NCBI RefSeq assembly: GCF_000238075.1
Contig: NZ_JH414504.1
Coordinates: 354,886 to 418,885 of the forward strand
Direction of reading: 5' to 3'
DNA from: Oribacterium asaccharolyticum ACB7
Lineage (GTDB): Bacteria > Bacillota > Clostridia > Lachnospirales > Lachnospiraceae
Length of the DNA: 64,000 bases
Shown: positions 35,665 to 45,307 of the stretch, piece by piece
Position numbering within the stretch: the stretch's first letter is position 1
How the letters are laid out: every line of letters starts with the position of its first letter
Position numbers and translations under genes: made by a program
Notes under the pieces: model-generated
What the model saw: the letters and a program-made list of their open reading frames with translations, nothing else
The model's database searches: none
What the model was told of the DNA's origin: nothing

Positions 35665-36969
35665 ATGCAGGACTGTGTGATAATCGGAGGAGGAGCGGCA
35701 GGAATGGCGGCAGCGATTGCGGCGAAGCGTTCCGGCGCGCAGTCGGTTCTTCTTATAGAAAAAAATGACAGTTTAGGGAAGAAGCTTAAGCAGACGGGAA
35801 ACGGCAGGTGTAATTTTACGAACCGGAATATGCAAGCCTCTTGTTTTCGTTCGGAATCTCCTACTTTTATTGAGGCTTTTTTAAAACAGTTTTCCTATGA
35901 GGACTGCCTCCGCTTTTTCCACTCTATCGGTGTTTTGGAGAAGCTGCGGGGAGACTATGTCTACCCGCATTCCGACCAGGCGAAGTCTTTGGTATTTTCT
36001 TTGGAAAATACAATGCGAGAATTAGGTGTAGAGCTGATGTGCTCTACGGAAGTAAAGGCCATTCGGAATAGTGGAAAGAAAGAGAATTCTCTTTTTGAAA
36101 TCAACTGTTGTACAGAAGAAGAGCTAAAAAAAGAGAAGGCTTTCAAAGCGGAAAAAGATATAAAGCCGAAAAAAACTTTTAAACTGCAAGCGAAGAAGCT
36201 CTTAGTCTGTACAGGAGGACTTGCAATGCCAAGCTCGGGTTCTACCGGAGAGGGGTATCGTTTTGCGGAAGCACTGGGACACACTGTACTTAGCCCCTAT
36301 CCGTCTCTTTGCCCGATTTATACGGAAGAGAAGTTTGTAAAAGCTTGGGCCGGTGTTCGAGTGGATACGGAGCTTAGTCTTTTTGAGGGAGAGGAGCTTC
36401 TTTTTAGAGATAGAGGGGAATTACAATGCACGGAATACGGAATTTCCGGCATTGTGGTTTTTCAGTGCAGTCGTCTAGTGCATAGCGTACTAGAAAAAAA
36501 CGGAAAGGCGATGCTTTCCCTTTCCTTTTTTCCGGAGTTTAAAGAAGAGGAATTCCTTCACTTTTTACTGAAAAGAAAGGAAGAAAGAAGTGCGCAATAT
36601 GGAAGAGATTTTCTTCTTGCACTCCTTCCGGATAAGCTTGTGTCCGTTCTATTCCAAAAAGCACAATTTCCCGTAGACAAAACGCTTTCCGAGATTTCCA
36701 AAGAGAAAATCGGAGAGCTTTGCAGGCTGCTTTTTCATTTTCCTTTTAAAGCAAGTAAAATAGCGGATTTCACTAAGGCGCAGTGTACTGCTGGAGGAAT
36801 TTCCGTTTTGGAAGTGTATCCCGAAAGCATGGAGAGTAAGCTTTGCCCGAAGCTTTATTTTGCGGGAGAAATCCTGGATGTAGACGGACTCTGCGGGGGA
36901 TATAACCTGCATTTTGCCTTTGGCTCGGGAATCCTTTCGGGAAGGGCGATGGGGAGAAGAAATGATTAG
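35665..36969 (+). CDS. HI0933/BaiN-type NAD(P)/FAD-dependent flavoprotein
   Basis: This 434-residue flavoprotein begins with the FAD Rossmann motif IIGGGAAGMAAAIAAKRSG and ends with CGGYNLHFAFGSGILSGRAMG, both typical of the HI0933/YhiN/BaiN family. A Lys-rich insertion (about residues 150-180) sits before LLVCTGGLAMPSSGSTGEGY. Bacterial homologues are uncharacterised or act in bile-acid reduction, so substrate is unknown. I chose ATG 35665, 11 codons inside the longer frame, for its proximity to the Rossmann strand and the purine-rich RBS. The end overlaps the next gene by eight bases. Confidence 0.88.
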   Translation: MQDCVIIGGGAAGMAAAIAAKRSGAQSVLLIEKNDSLGKKLKQTGNGRCNFTNRNMQASCFRSESPTFIEAFLKQFSYEDCLRFFHSIGVLEKLRGDYVYPHSDQAKSLVFSLENTMRELGVELMCSTEVKAIRNSGKKENSLFEINCCTEEELKKEKAFKAEKDIKPKKTFKLQAKKLLVCTGGLAMPSSGSTGEGYRFAEALGHTVLSPYPSLCPIYTEEKFVKAWAGVRVDTELSLFEGEELLFRDRGELQCTEYGISGIVVFQCSRLVHSVLEKNGKAMLSLSFFPEFKEEEFLHFLLKRKEERSAQYGRDFLLALLPDKLVSVLFQKAQFPVDKTLSEISKEKIGELCRLLFHFPFKASKIADFTKAQCTAGGISVLEVYPESMESKLCPKLYFAGEILDVDGLCGGYNLHFAFGSGILSGRAMGRRND

Positions 36970-38572
36970 AATTTCGCAAATAAAAATGGAGCTTTTTCAT
37001 AAAGAAGAGGAAATTAAGAAAGCGGCTGCCAAGCTATTACATCTGGACAGCTCCGTAATTTCCGATTTTTTGATAGAAAGACGCTCTATAGATGCCAGAA
37101 AAAAGCCGAAGCTTTACTTTGTGTATTCGGTTTATCTCAGTTTAAAAGGGGTAAATGAAGAGAAGCTTGTGAAAAAGCTTCGCTCGAAGGATATCGTTCT
37201 CACAGCACCGGTGCGATATAAAGCTCCGGAGCTTCCCTTGGAAATAGAAGGAATACCGCAGGAAGAGTATTTTCAAAAAGAAGAAAACAGGCCTGTGATT
37301 GTCGGCTTCGGACCTGCCGGTATGTTTTCCGGACTTCTCCTTGCAAGAGCAGGGCTTCGTCCCATCATTTATGAGAGAGGACAGGCTGTAGAAAAACGAC
37401 AGGAAGCGGTCACAAGACTTTGGACGGAAGGAAAGCTTGATCCAAACTCCAATCCGCAGTTTGGCGAGGGAGGAGCCGGTACCTTTTCGGACGGAAAACT
37501 GAACACCTTGGTAAAGGACAGCTGCGGCCGCTCTCGTTTTGTTTTGGAAACTTTTGTTCATTACGGTGCAAAGGAAGAGATTTTATACGATGCAAAGCCT
37601 CATGTCGGAACGGATGCCCTGATTTCTATTGTTGCCTCTCTTCGAAAGGAAATAGAGAGCTTGGGTGGAGAAGTTCGTTTTGAGAGCCAATACCATTTTG
37701 AAAAGCATGAAAAAAAACCGCTCATTATTGCCATAGGGCATAGTGCAAGAGATAGCTTCCGGGAGCTTCATACGCTGGGGTATCCTATGACTGCGAAGGA
37801 CTTTGCGATGGGATTTCGTGTGCAGCATGAGCAAAAGGATATAGACCTTGCGCTTTACGGAGAAATAGACGAAAAGACGAGAGCACTGCTTGGCGCAGCA
37901 AGCTATAAAATCAGTCATCACACAAAGCATAATCGAGCTTTTTACAGCTTCTGTATGTGCCCGGGGGGCTATGTCGTAAATTCCTCTTCGGAGGAAGGCG
38001 GGCTTTGCGTGAACGGGATGAGCTATAGCGGTAGAGATAGCGGAAAGGCCAACTCGGCCATTATTTTTTCCGTTTCTAAGGAAGAATACGGGGGAGAAGA
38101 GGATCCTTTAGCCGGAATTGCTCTGCAAAGGGATTTTGAAAAGAAGGCTTTTAGCTTAGCAGGAGGAAAAGTTCCTTACAGTAGGTACGACAGAATTAAA
38201 AATGTCGCAAGCGAGGAGAAAGCGCAAGAGCTTATGCTGAAAGGTGAGGGAGAGGAATGTGATATTTCGTCCCTTTTCCGGTTGGAAAACTACCCGAAAT
38301 TAAGTCATTTGGAGGAGGATTTCGTGGAATCCATGGAAGCCTTCGAAAAGAAAATCAAAGGCTTTTCCAAGGGAAATACCTTGGTTTACGGTGTAGAAAG
38401 TCGTACTTCTTCTCCGCTTCGTATTCTTAGGGGAGAGGACTACAGCACTATGGGAAGGCGGATTTATCCTGCAGGAGAAGGTGCGGGATATGCCGGAGGA
38501 ATCATGAGTGCCGCAATGGACGGCTTAAAGGTAGCGGAAAGTTTGATTTTGTCTTATGATAAGCAGGGGTAA
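36962..38572 (+). CDS. FAD-dependent dehydrogenase of the COG2509 type
   Basis: This 536-residue protein is an uncharacterised FAD-dependent dehydrogenase common in Clostridia. Family features are a small N-terminal domain (MIRISQIKMELFHKEEE), the FAD motif IVGFGPAGMFSGLLLARAGL, the GEGGAGTFSDGKLNT block and the C-terminal GRRIYPAGEGAGYAGGIMS. I chose ATG 36962, after GGGGAGAAGA, over an upstream in-frame start inside the previous gene. The overlap suggests the two flavoproteins are made together. Physiological substrate unknown. Confidence 0.9.
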   Translation: MIRISQIKMELFHKEEEIKKAAAKLLHLDSSVISDFLIERRSIDARKKPKLYFVYSVYLSLKGVNEEKLVKKLRSKDIVLTAPVRYKAPELPLEIEGIPQEEYFQKEENRPVIVGFGPAGMFSGLLLARAGLRPIIYERGQAVEKRQEAVTRLWTEGKLDPNSNPQFGEGGAGTFSDGKLNTLVKDSCGRSRFVLETFVHYGAKEEILYDAKPHVGTDALISIVASLRKEIESLGGEVRFESQYHFEKHEKKPLIIAIGHSARDSFRELHTLGYPMTAKDFAMGFRVQHEQKDIDLALYGEIDEKTRALLGAASYKISHHTKHNRAFYSFCMCPGGYVVNSSSEEGGLCVNGMSYSGRDSGKANSAIIFSVSKEEYGGEEDPLAGIALQRDFEKKAFSLAGGKVPYSRYDRIKNVASEEKAQELMLKGEGEECDISSLFRLENYPKLSHLEEDFVESMEAFEKKIKGFSKGNTLVYGVESRTSSPLRILRGEDYSTMGRRIYPAGEGAGYAGGIMSAAMDGLKVAESLILSYDKQG

Positions 38573-38913
38573 AATTCATTTCATTGTTATTGCTTTGTTT
38601 TAGAAAGTATGAGAATTGGAGCACGCTCTCGCTAACCTCGCCTGACTGAGCATGGGCACGGTAGCCCATTGCTCACTTTGCTACGCAAAGCAACTTCCTT
38701 CGGAAGTTGGTCTTGTACAGTACAACTTTTCTGATGAAAAGTTTGTCCTTGTAGCAGTACTAAGCGAAAAACTGCAGTACCTTTGTTTTCCGCAAGTACC
38801 GGCGGGCTCAGATTACCCCTTGTTCCCATATCCACAAACAAAGAAAAGAATTCAGTTCTATTGTTTACATCCAATTTTTATAAGCCCGTAAGAGTATAGA
38901 GAGGAAATTTGTA
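38573..38913 (+). other. gene-free 341-base region with a run of hairpins
   Basis: No convincing gene is present. From 38647 to 38743 there are five consecutive hairpins: 38647-38675 (TGAGCATGGGC with GCCCATTGCTCA, one bulge), 38676-38690 (CTTTGC/GCAAAG), 38691-38709 (CAACTTCC/GGAAGTTG), 38713-38725 (TTGTA/TACAA) and 38724-38743 (AACTTTTC/GAAAAGTT). A further structure pairs GCAGT (38754-38758) with ACTGC (38771-38775), where GCAGTAC is also directly repeated. No terminator T-run follows. The region may be a structured RNA or a mobile palindromic cluster; a 79-codon frame across it is not credible. Confidence 0.6.
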
Positions 38914-40344
38914 GTGAAGGATTTAGTGTTTGAAGAGATAGAGAGAAATGCGCCGAAGGAGGAGCCGGCTCGGCAGCTTTATTTTATAGAGGCTCTTCGT
39001 TCTTTTGTGGAGATGAAGAAGGGTGAAGGGTACGAGGCGAAAGCCATGGTCTCGGTGATAGGATGCCAGATGTCTGCAAAGGACGGAGAGAAGCTGCAAG
39101 GTATCTTAGAAGGGGCCGGTTATCAGAGCACGGAGTCGGAAGAGGAAGCGGATGTGATTCTCTTTACGACCTGCACCGTCCGGGAAAATGCCAACCAGAA
39201 ACTATATGGCAGAATCGGGCAGTTAAAGCATTTATATAAAAATAATAAAGACATGGTAATCGGGATTACCGGGTGTATGATGCAGGAAAAGGACGAGGTG
39301 GAAACCATTCAAAAGAAGTATCCGTATGTGCATCTTATTTTCGGTACGCACAATATCTATAAGCTTGCCGAGCTTCTTTTGGAGGCTTTGATTTCCAAGG
39401 AGCGAAAGGTGGAAACTTGGGAGGATACCGGTCTTATCGTGGAAAATCTCCCCTCCAAGCGGAAATATCCCTTCCGAGCATCCGTTAATATCAGCTTCGG
39501 CTGTAATAATTTCTGTACCTACTGCATCGTCCCTTATGTGCGCGGACGGGAGAAGTCCAGAGATTCGAGAGAAATCGTGAAGGAGTGCGAGGCTTTAGTT
39601 CGGGATGGCGTGAAGGAAATTATGCTGCTTGGGCAAAATGTGAACTCCTACGGCTTAGATCGAAAAGAGGAGCTTTCCTTTCCCGCGCTTCTTCGCGAGG
39701 TTGCAAAGATTCCGGGGCTTAGGAGAATCCGCTTTATGACTCCGAATCCGAAGGATTTTTCGGATGAACTCCTTTCTGTGATAAAGGAAAATGAGAACAT
39801 ATGTAATCATATTCACCTCCCCTTACAGTCGGGCTCCACAAACATTTTAAAGAGAATGAACCGGCATTATACGAAGGAATCTTATCTCTCCTTACTCCGT
39901 AAAATTAAGGAAAGCCTTCCGGATCTTGGACTTACCACGGATATTATTGTGGGCTTTCCGGGAGAGACGGAGGAAGACTTTCAGGATACCCTTTCCGTGG
40001 TTAGAGAGGCACAGTTTGACTCTGCCTTTACCTTCCAGTATTCGAAGCGTTCCGGAACTCCCGCTGCGAAGTGGGAAGCGGTGGATGAAAAGATTGTGGC
40101 GGAGCGTTTTCAGAGATTACTGGATACTATCCGTGAGTCCTCCAAGGAGCGCGAAGGAAAGGATCTTAGTAAGGTCATGGAGGTCCTTGTGGAAGAGCGA
40201 AATCCGGAAAGCAATATGCTGACAGGACGCCTGGAAAACAATATTTTAGTGCATTTTGAAGGCGGAGAGCGACTCCTTGGAGAGATTGTTCCGGTGAAGC
40301 TTGAAAAGTCGATGGGCTTTTACTACTACGGGAGCGTAGTCTAA
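38914..40344 (+). CDS. miaB: tRNA-2-methylthio-N6-dimethylallyladenosine synthase MiaB
   Basis: This 476-residue radical-SAM methylthiotransferase adds the methylthio group to i6A37 in tRNAs. The N-terminal cluster-binding cysteines appear in GCQMSAKD, TTCTVREN and ITGCMMQ; the radical-SAM motif CNNFCTYC lies near residue 197 within FGCNNFCTYCIVPYVRG, and a C-terminal TRAM domain closes the protein. It starts at GTG 38914 after AGAGGAAA, giving the N-terminal extension common in clostridial MiaB. It works after miaA, encoded at 45308. Confidence 0.95.
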   Translation: MKDLVFEEIERNAPKEEPARQLYFIEALRSFVEMKKGEGYEAKAMVSVIGCQMSAKDGEKLQGILEGAGYQSTESEEEADVILFTTCTVRENANQKLYGRIGQLKHLYKNNKDMVIGITGCMMQEKDEVETIQKKYPYVHLIFGTHNIYKLAELLLEALISKERKVETWEDTGLIVENLPSKRKYPFRASVNISFGCNNFCTYCIVPYVRGREKSRDSREIVKECEALVRDGVKEIMLLGQNVNSYGLDRKEELSFPALLREVAKIPGLRRIRFMTPNPKDFSDELLSVIKENENICNHIHLPLQSGSTNILKRMNRHYTKESYLSLLRKIKESLPDLGLTTDIIVGFPGETEEDFQDTLSVVREAQFDSAFTFQYSKRSGTPAAKWEAVDEKIVAERFQRLLDTIRESSKEREGKDLSKVMEVLVEERNPESNMLTGRLENNILVHFEGGERLLGEIVPVKLEKSMGFYYYGSVV

Positions 40345-40450
40345 GTTAGTTGATTGTTTAGCATAAACTTGCAAGCGTTTGTAGAGCTGTTTGTCAATTT
40401 TGTTTGAATAGAATTTTGAATCAATATTAAGATGTAAAGGAGTTAGGGGA

Positions 40451-43159
40451 ATGGACGAGAGTAAGTTATCGCCAATGATGAGACAGTATTTAGACAGTAA
40501 AAAAGAATATCCCGATGCCCTGCTCTTTTACAGAATCGGGGATTTCTACGAGATGTTCTTTGACGATGCGCTAACGGCATCGAGGGAACTGGATCTGGTT
40601 TTAACCGGGAAGGACTGTGGCCTAGAGGAAAGAGCGCCCATGTGCGGTGTGCCCTATCATGCGGCTGACTCCTATGTCAGCAAATTGGTTTCTAAAGGTT
40701 ATAAGGTCGCAATAGGGGAACAGGTAGAGGATCCGAAGAAAGCAAAGGGACTGGTAAAGCGGGAAATTATTAAGGTGATTACCCCGGGAACGCAGACGGA
40801 GGAAACGGCTTTAGAAGAAGGAAAAAACAATTTCCTGTTGTCTATTTATTTGGGGGAGAAAAAAAGAGGCATTGTGACGGTGGACATCACTACCGGAGAA
40901 TGCTATGCGACAGCGGTGGATTCGTCTAAAGAATGTCTTGACGAGATTTCCCGCTTTTCTCCGAAGGAAATCCTGATAAATCCTTCTTTAAAAGAGGAGG
41001 AAGAGCTCTTTTCTCAGATAAACAGTCGTTTTAGTATAAGCCTTACCGAAAAGGAAGAACGGTTTTTCTCCTTAACAGAAGCGGATAAGCTGATTACGGC
41101 GCATTTTCAGTCCTCCATCATGGGACTCGGGCTTTCCGACCAGGCGGATCTTAGAAGAGCTCTAGGAGGCTGTCTTTCTTATCTTTATGACACGCAGAAG
41201 AACCTGCTCTCGCATATTCGAAAGATAGATTTTTTTCAAAATAAGGATTACATGATTGTAGACAGCTACAGTCAGAGAAACTTGGAGCTTTGGGAGACAC
41301 TTCGAGAGAAAAAGAAGAGGGGAACCCTTCTTTGGGTGCTGGATTATACGAAAACGGCTATGGGAAGTCGTATGCTTCGCCATTTCCTGGAAAGACCGCT
41401 TCGGGATAAGAAGAAAATAGAAGCTAGACTCGATGCCGTGGAAGAATTCACCGGGCATTATATCGATATGGAGGAGCTTCGGGAGTATTTGGACAGCATT
41501 TACGATATAGAAAGGCTTCTTGCCCGTATCAGTCTTTCTACGGCAAATGCAAGGGATCTTCTTGCTTTAAAGCTCTCTCTTCAATATTTACCGGACATAA
41601 AAAAGGCACTTTCGCCATTCCAATCCTCGCTTCTTTCCAAAATGGGGGAGGAGATGGACTCATTAGAGGATATATACCGAAAAATTGAAGAAGAAATTGT
41701 GGAGGAGCCGCCTCTATCCGTTAAGGAGGGAGGCCTTATTAAGGCGAGCTTCAGTAAGGATGTGGAAGACTACCGAAATGCCGGAGTGAATGGAAAGGAA
41801 TGGCTGCAGGAGCTGGAAGCAAGGGAAAGAGATAAAACCGGTATTAAGAATTTAAAAATCAAGTACAATCGTATCTTCGGCTATTGCTTTGAGGTCTCCA
41901 AAGCCTATCAGGGGGAAATTCCGGACTATTTTATCCGGAGACAGACTCTTGCACAGGGAGAACGCTATATCACAACGGAACTCGAGGAACTTCAAAATCG
42001 GATTCTCGGTGCGGAAGAGAAGTTAAAGGATCTGGAATATGCTCTTTTTTGTACCCTGAGAGAGGAAATTGCAGAGGAGCTTCCGAGAATACAGAAAACG
42101 GCAAGAGAGCTTGCTCATTTGGACGCCTATCTTTCTTTGGCGAAGCTAGCCATAAAAGAAAACTATGTGCGTCCCCGTCTTAGCGAGGGAGGAAGTCTCT
42201 TCATCAAAGAGGGAAGACATCCTGTAGTGGAGAAGCTCTTAGAGGAAGAGCATTTTATTCCGAATGATACCTCTTTGGAGGAAAATCAGGAGATTGCGAT
42301 TATTACCGGCCCTAATATGGCGGGAAAATCCACCTATATGCGGCAGGTTGCGCTAATCGTGCTGTTATCCGCAATCGGCTCCTTTGTTCCGGCAAAAGAG
42401 GCGGAGCTTCCGATTTGCGACAGAATTTTCACCCGTGTTGGAGCATCGGACGACCTTGCGCAGGGGCAGTCGACCTTTATGGTGGAAATGAGCGAGGTCG
42501 CGAACATTTTACGAAATGCCACAAAGCAGTCCCTTCTTATTCTTGACGAAATCGGAAGAGGAACCTCGACCTTCGACGGACTATCCATTGCCTGGGCGGT
42601 TGTGGAGTATATTGCAAGACATATTCAGGCGAAGACGCTTTTTGCGACACACTACCATGAGCTTACGGAGCTGGAAGGAAAGCTGAACAATGTGAAGAAT
42701 TACTGCATTGCCGTCTCCAAAAAGGACGGCGAAATCAGCTTTCTTCGGAAAATTATTCCCGGAGGTGCAGACGAAAGCTACGGTATTGATGTAGCAAAGC
42801 TTGCAGGTGTGCCGGAGGGCGTTTTAAGCCGCGCAAGAGAGATTTCCGCCTTTTTATCGGACAATGATTTTATGCAGGAAAATAAAAATATCGTTGCAAA
42901 AGAGGGCGGTTTGGAAACAGACGATAACTTGGAAAGTCAAGAAAAGCAGACAAAAAATGGTGCCTTTGAGAAAGGCGAATCAAAGAACGGTGCCTCCGGG
43001 GCAAAGCTTCTTAAGAGCTTAAATAAACTGGAGGACAAACCCGCTCTTACCGAGGGAGAAGAGGAGGTTCTTCGGAAGCTCCGGAGTATCATTCCGGAGA
43101 AAATCAGTCCCTTTGAGGCTTGCAGTCTTTTGTTTGAATTAAAGGAGCTTTTACAGTGA
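40451..43159 (+). CDS. mutS: DNA mismatch repair protein MutS
   Basis: This 902-residue mismatch sensor has the mismatch-binding motif in YRIGDFYEMFFDDA near residues 26-39 and the ATPase P-loop GPNMAGKSTYMRQ near 620. LLILDEIGRGTSTFDG and FATHYHEL follow. A less conserved, Gly/Glu/Lys-rich linker lies before the C-terminal helical domain (near 820-870). The GGGGA RBS lies close before the ATG. The stop overlaps mutL by four bases, so MutS and MutL are made together. Confidence 0.98.
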   Translation: MDESKLSPMMRQYLDSKKEYPDALLFYRIGDFYEMFFDDALTASRELDLVLTGKDCGLEERAPMCGVPYHAADSYVSKLVSKGYKVAIGEQVEDPKKAKGLVKREIIKVITPGTQTEETALEEGKNNFLLSIYLGEKKRGIVTVDITTGECYATAVDSSKECLDEISRFSPKEILINPSLKEEEELFSQINSRFSISLTEKEERFFSLTEADKLITAHFQSSIMGLGLSDQADLRRALGGCLSYLYDTQKNLLSHIRKIDFFQNKDYMIVDSYSQRNLELWETLREKKKRGTLLWVLDYTKTAMGSRMLRHFLERPLRDKKKIEARLDAVEEFTGHYIDMEELREYLDSIYDIERLLARISLSTANARDLLALKLSLQYLPDIKKALSPFQSSLLSKMGEEMDSLEDIYRKIEEEIVEEPPLSVKEGGLIKASFSKDVEDYRNAGVNGKEWLQELEARERDKTGIKNLKIKYNRIFGYCFEVSKAYQGEIPDYFIRRQTLAQGERYITTELEELQNRILGAEEKLKDLEYALFCTLREEIAEELPRIQKTARELAHLDAYLSLAKLAIKENYVRPRLSEGGSLFIKEGRHPVVEKLLEEEHFIPNDTSLEENQEIAIITGPNMAGKSTYMRQVALIVLLSAIGSFVPAKEAELPICDRIFTRVGASDDLAQGQSTFMVEMSEVANILRNATKQSLLILDEIGRGTSTFDGLSIAWAVVEYIARHIQAKTLFATHYHELTELEGKLNNVKNYCIAVSKKDGEISFLRKIIPGGADESYGIDVAKLAGVPEGVLSRAREISAFLSDNDFMQENKNIVAKEGGLETDDNLESQEKQTKNGAFEKGESKNGASGAKLLKSLNKLEDKPALTEGEEEVLRKLRSIIPEKISPFEACSLLFELKELLQ

Positions 43160-45216
43160 AAATTCATGTACTGGGAACGGATACCGTAAATCAAATAGCG
43201 GCGGGAGAAGTGATTGAGCGCCCGAGCAGTATGGTGAAAGAGCTTGTGGAAAATGCTGTCGATGCCCATGCTACGCAGATTACCGTAGAAATAAGAGGAG
43301 GCGGAATAGAATATCTTCGTGTCAGCGATAACGGAGACGGAATCGGGGAGGACGATATTGTAAATGCTTTTCTTCCCCATGCGACAAGTAAGATTCGGGG
43401 GATTTCCGATCTCAACAGTATCTTAAGCTTCGGCTTCCGTGGAGAGGCGCTGTCTTCGATTGCCGCCGTTTCCGATGTGGAGCTGATTACGAAGACGAAA
43501 GAAGATTTCTTTGCCCATAGAATACAGATTCACGGCGGAGAAAGGGGAGAGGTCGAGGAAGTTGCGGGAGTGGACGGCTCCAGCTTTATTATTCGAAACC
43601 TCTTCTTTAATGTGCCGGCAAGAAAGAAATTTTTATATAGTGAGAGTACAGAGAGTAATCGAGTGGAGGAAATGGTGGAGAAGCTTGCATTAGCGAATCA
43701 CCGTGTTTCCTTTCACTTTATACGAGACGGAAAGACCCGCTTTCAGTCCATCGGTTCCCCTCGTATCGAGGATGTGGTTTACAGCATTTACGGGAAAGAA
43801 CAGAGCAAGGAAAGTCTTCCTTTAGAAGGGGCGTATTATCCCTCCAAAATCACCGGTATGCCGACCGTACATATTCGGGGGATTCTTGGAAGACCGAGTA
43901 TTACGAGGGCAAATCGGCAGTATGAACTCTTTTTTGTCAATGGGCGTTTTGTGCATGACGGTCTATTAAGCCGTGCCCTGGAAGACGCCTATAAACCTTT
44001 TTTAATGCAACACAAGTTTCCCTTTGCCATTCTTTTTCTGGATTTAACTCCGAATTTAGTGGATGTAAATGTTCATCCGCAGAAACTTGAGGTACGCTTT
44101 CAAAATCGTGACAGCATCTATCAGGCTGTTTTTAATTCGGTGAATAAGACGCTTTCCGAAGCAAATCTCATCGATGAGAATCCGCTCTCCGTCTTCTTGA
44201 AAGAAGAGAAAAAGAAGGTGGAATTTCAGTCGGAGCTTCTACTTCGGAAGGAGTCGGAGGAGAGGGCGCAGGGACTGACGAAGGATAGGGCGTCGGAAGT
44301 ACCAAAGGATACTGAGCGTAAACAGGAGAACGAAGGCACAGAGAAGCCGGTACAGCCCGTACGTTATGAAGAATTCGATCTTACAAAAGGGCTAAATTCC
44401 ATTCAGGAGGGAAGCTATTCTCAAGAAAAGAACAGTTTTGCATCAGAGAAAACTTTTACTCTGAAAGAAGATGTCGTTTCTTCGCAATCGTTTGGAGTAG
44501 ACAAAGTCTTCGATACAGCTTTTCAGGAAAAGAAAAAAGATAATACACCGAGTCCTGAGAGGGAACACTTACGTAACGAAGCCAAAGAAACGAAGGAAGG
44601 GCAGGAAAGCCTGTTTACCGCCCCCTTCCTTTCGGAAGAAGCCAGACTTTCTCATAGAATTATCGGGGAAGTTTTTCAGACTTATTGGTTAATTGAGTAT
44701 GGAAACAGCCTCTACATCATGGATCAGCATGCTGCACACGAGAAAATCAATTTTGAGCGTATGATGAGACGGAAGAAAGAAAAGGACGTTTTCAGTCAAA
44801 ATATTATTCCGCTCTCGATTCATCTTTCTACCGGAGAAAGAGAGGTTTTAGAGGAATATAAGAAAGAATTTCTGGAGATGGGCTACCTTTGGGAGGAAGA
44901 GCCAAACGGGATTTCGCTTACGGCGATTCCTGTCGATTTTCCGACCGTGAGGCAGGAGGAAGTCCTTCTCGAGATTTTAGACGGCTTAATGGAGGATTCC
45001 GCTATCTTAGAAGGAGAGAGCATATACAATAAGATTGCCTCCATGTCCTGTAAGGCGGCTGTAAAGGGAAATCAAAAAATCTCCGTAGCGGAATGTGATA
45101 CCATTTTGCAAGAACTTTTACAGCTGGAGAATCCCTTTGCCTGCCCGCATGGAAGACCCACCATTGTTGCTTTTAAGAAGCAGGATTTGGAAAAGATGTT
45201 TAAGAGAATTGTGTAA
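43156..45216 (+). CDS. mutL: DNA mismatch repair protein MutL (endonuclease-type)
   Basis: This 686-residue protein has a GHKL ATPase N-terminus (LVENAVDAHA, SDNGDGI, GFRGEALSSIAAVS) and a variable linker of about residues 350-490. The C-terminal domain carries the nicking-endonuclease motif DQHAAHEKINFE near 522 and ACPHGRPT near the end. The organism therefore likely uses MutH-independent mismatch repair. The last codons are duplicated downstream (repeat at 45195). Confidence 0.97.
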   Translation: MKIHVLGTDTVNQIAAGEVIERPSSMVKELVENAVDAHATQITVEIRGGGIEYLRVSDNGDGIGEDDIVNAFLPHATSKIRGISDLNSILSFGFRGEALSSIAAVSDVELITKTKEDFFAHRIQIHGGERGEVEEVAGVDGSSFIIRNLFFNVPARKKFLYSESTESNRVEEMVEKLALANHRVSFHFIRDGKTRFQSIGSPRIEDVVYSIYGKEQSKESLPLEGAYYPSKITGMPTVHIRGILGRPSITRANRQYELFFVNGRFVHDGLLSRALEDAYKPFLMQHKFPFAILFLDLTPNLVDVNVHPQKLEVRFQNRDSIYQAVFNSVNKTLSEANLIDENPLSVFLKEEKKKVEFQSELLLRKESEERAQGLTKDRASEVPKDTERKQENEGTEKPVQPVRYEEFDLTKGLNSIQEGSYSQEKNSFASEKTFTLKEDVVSSQSFGVDKVFDTAFQEKKKDNTPSPEREHLRNEAKETKEGQESLFTAPFLSEEARLSHRIIGEVFQTYWLIEYGNSLYIMDQHAAHEKINFERMMRRKKEKDVFSQNIIPLSIHLSTGEREVLEEYKKEFLEMGYLWEEEPNGISLTAIPVDFPTVRQEEVLLEILDGLMEDSAILEGESIYNKIASMSCKAAVKGNQKISVAECDTILQELLQLENPFACPHGRPTIVAFKKQDLEKMFKRIV

Positions 45217-45285
45217 TGATGTTCAAGAGAATTGTGTAATGATGTTTATATTTATTTCGAAAATTATCTTTAAGAGAATTGTGTA
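45195..45285 (+). repeat. tandem copies of the mutL 3' end including its stop
   Basis: Copies at 45195-45217 and 45218-45240 share 23 bases with one difference (TTTAAG to TTCAAG); both contain GTGTAA. A shorter third copy, TTTAAGAGAATTGTGTA, lies at 45269-45285. The 23-bp period shifts the frame, unlike the 27-bp repeat at 35447. Confidence 0.92.
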
Positions 45286-45307
45286 GAGATAGGAAAAGTG
45301 GAAGGCT

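Noticed and set aside
38600..38720. Possible tRNA or tRNA-Sec within the hairpin chain
   Set aside because: No GTTCRA T-loop, no acceptor stem pairing across 75-95 bases and no CCA end.
38652..38891. 79-codon frame in the hairpin region before miaB
   Set aside because: Its residues simply translate five inverted repeats; there is no RBS or family resemblance.
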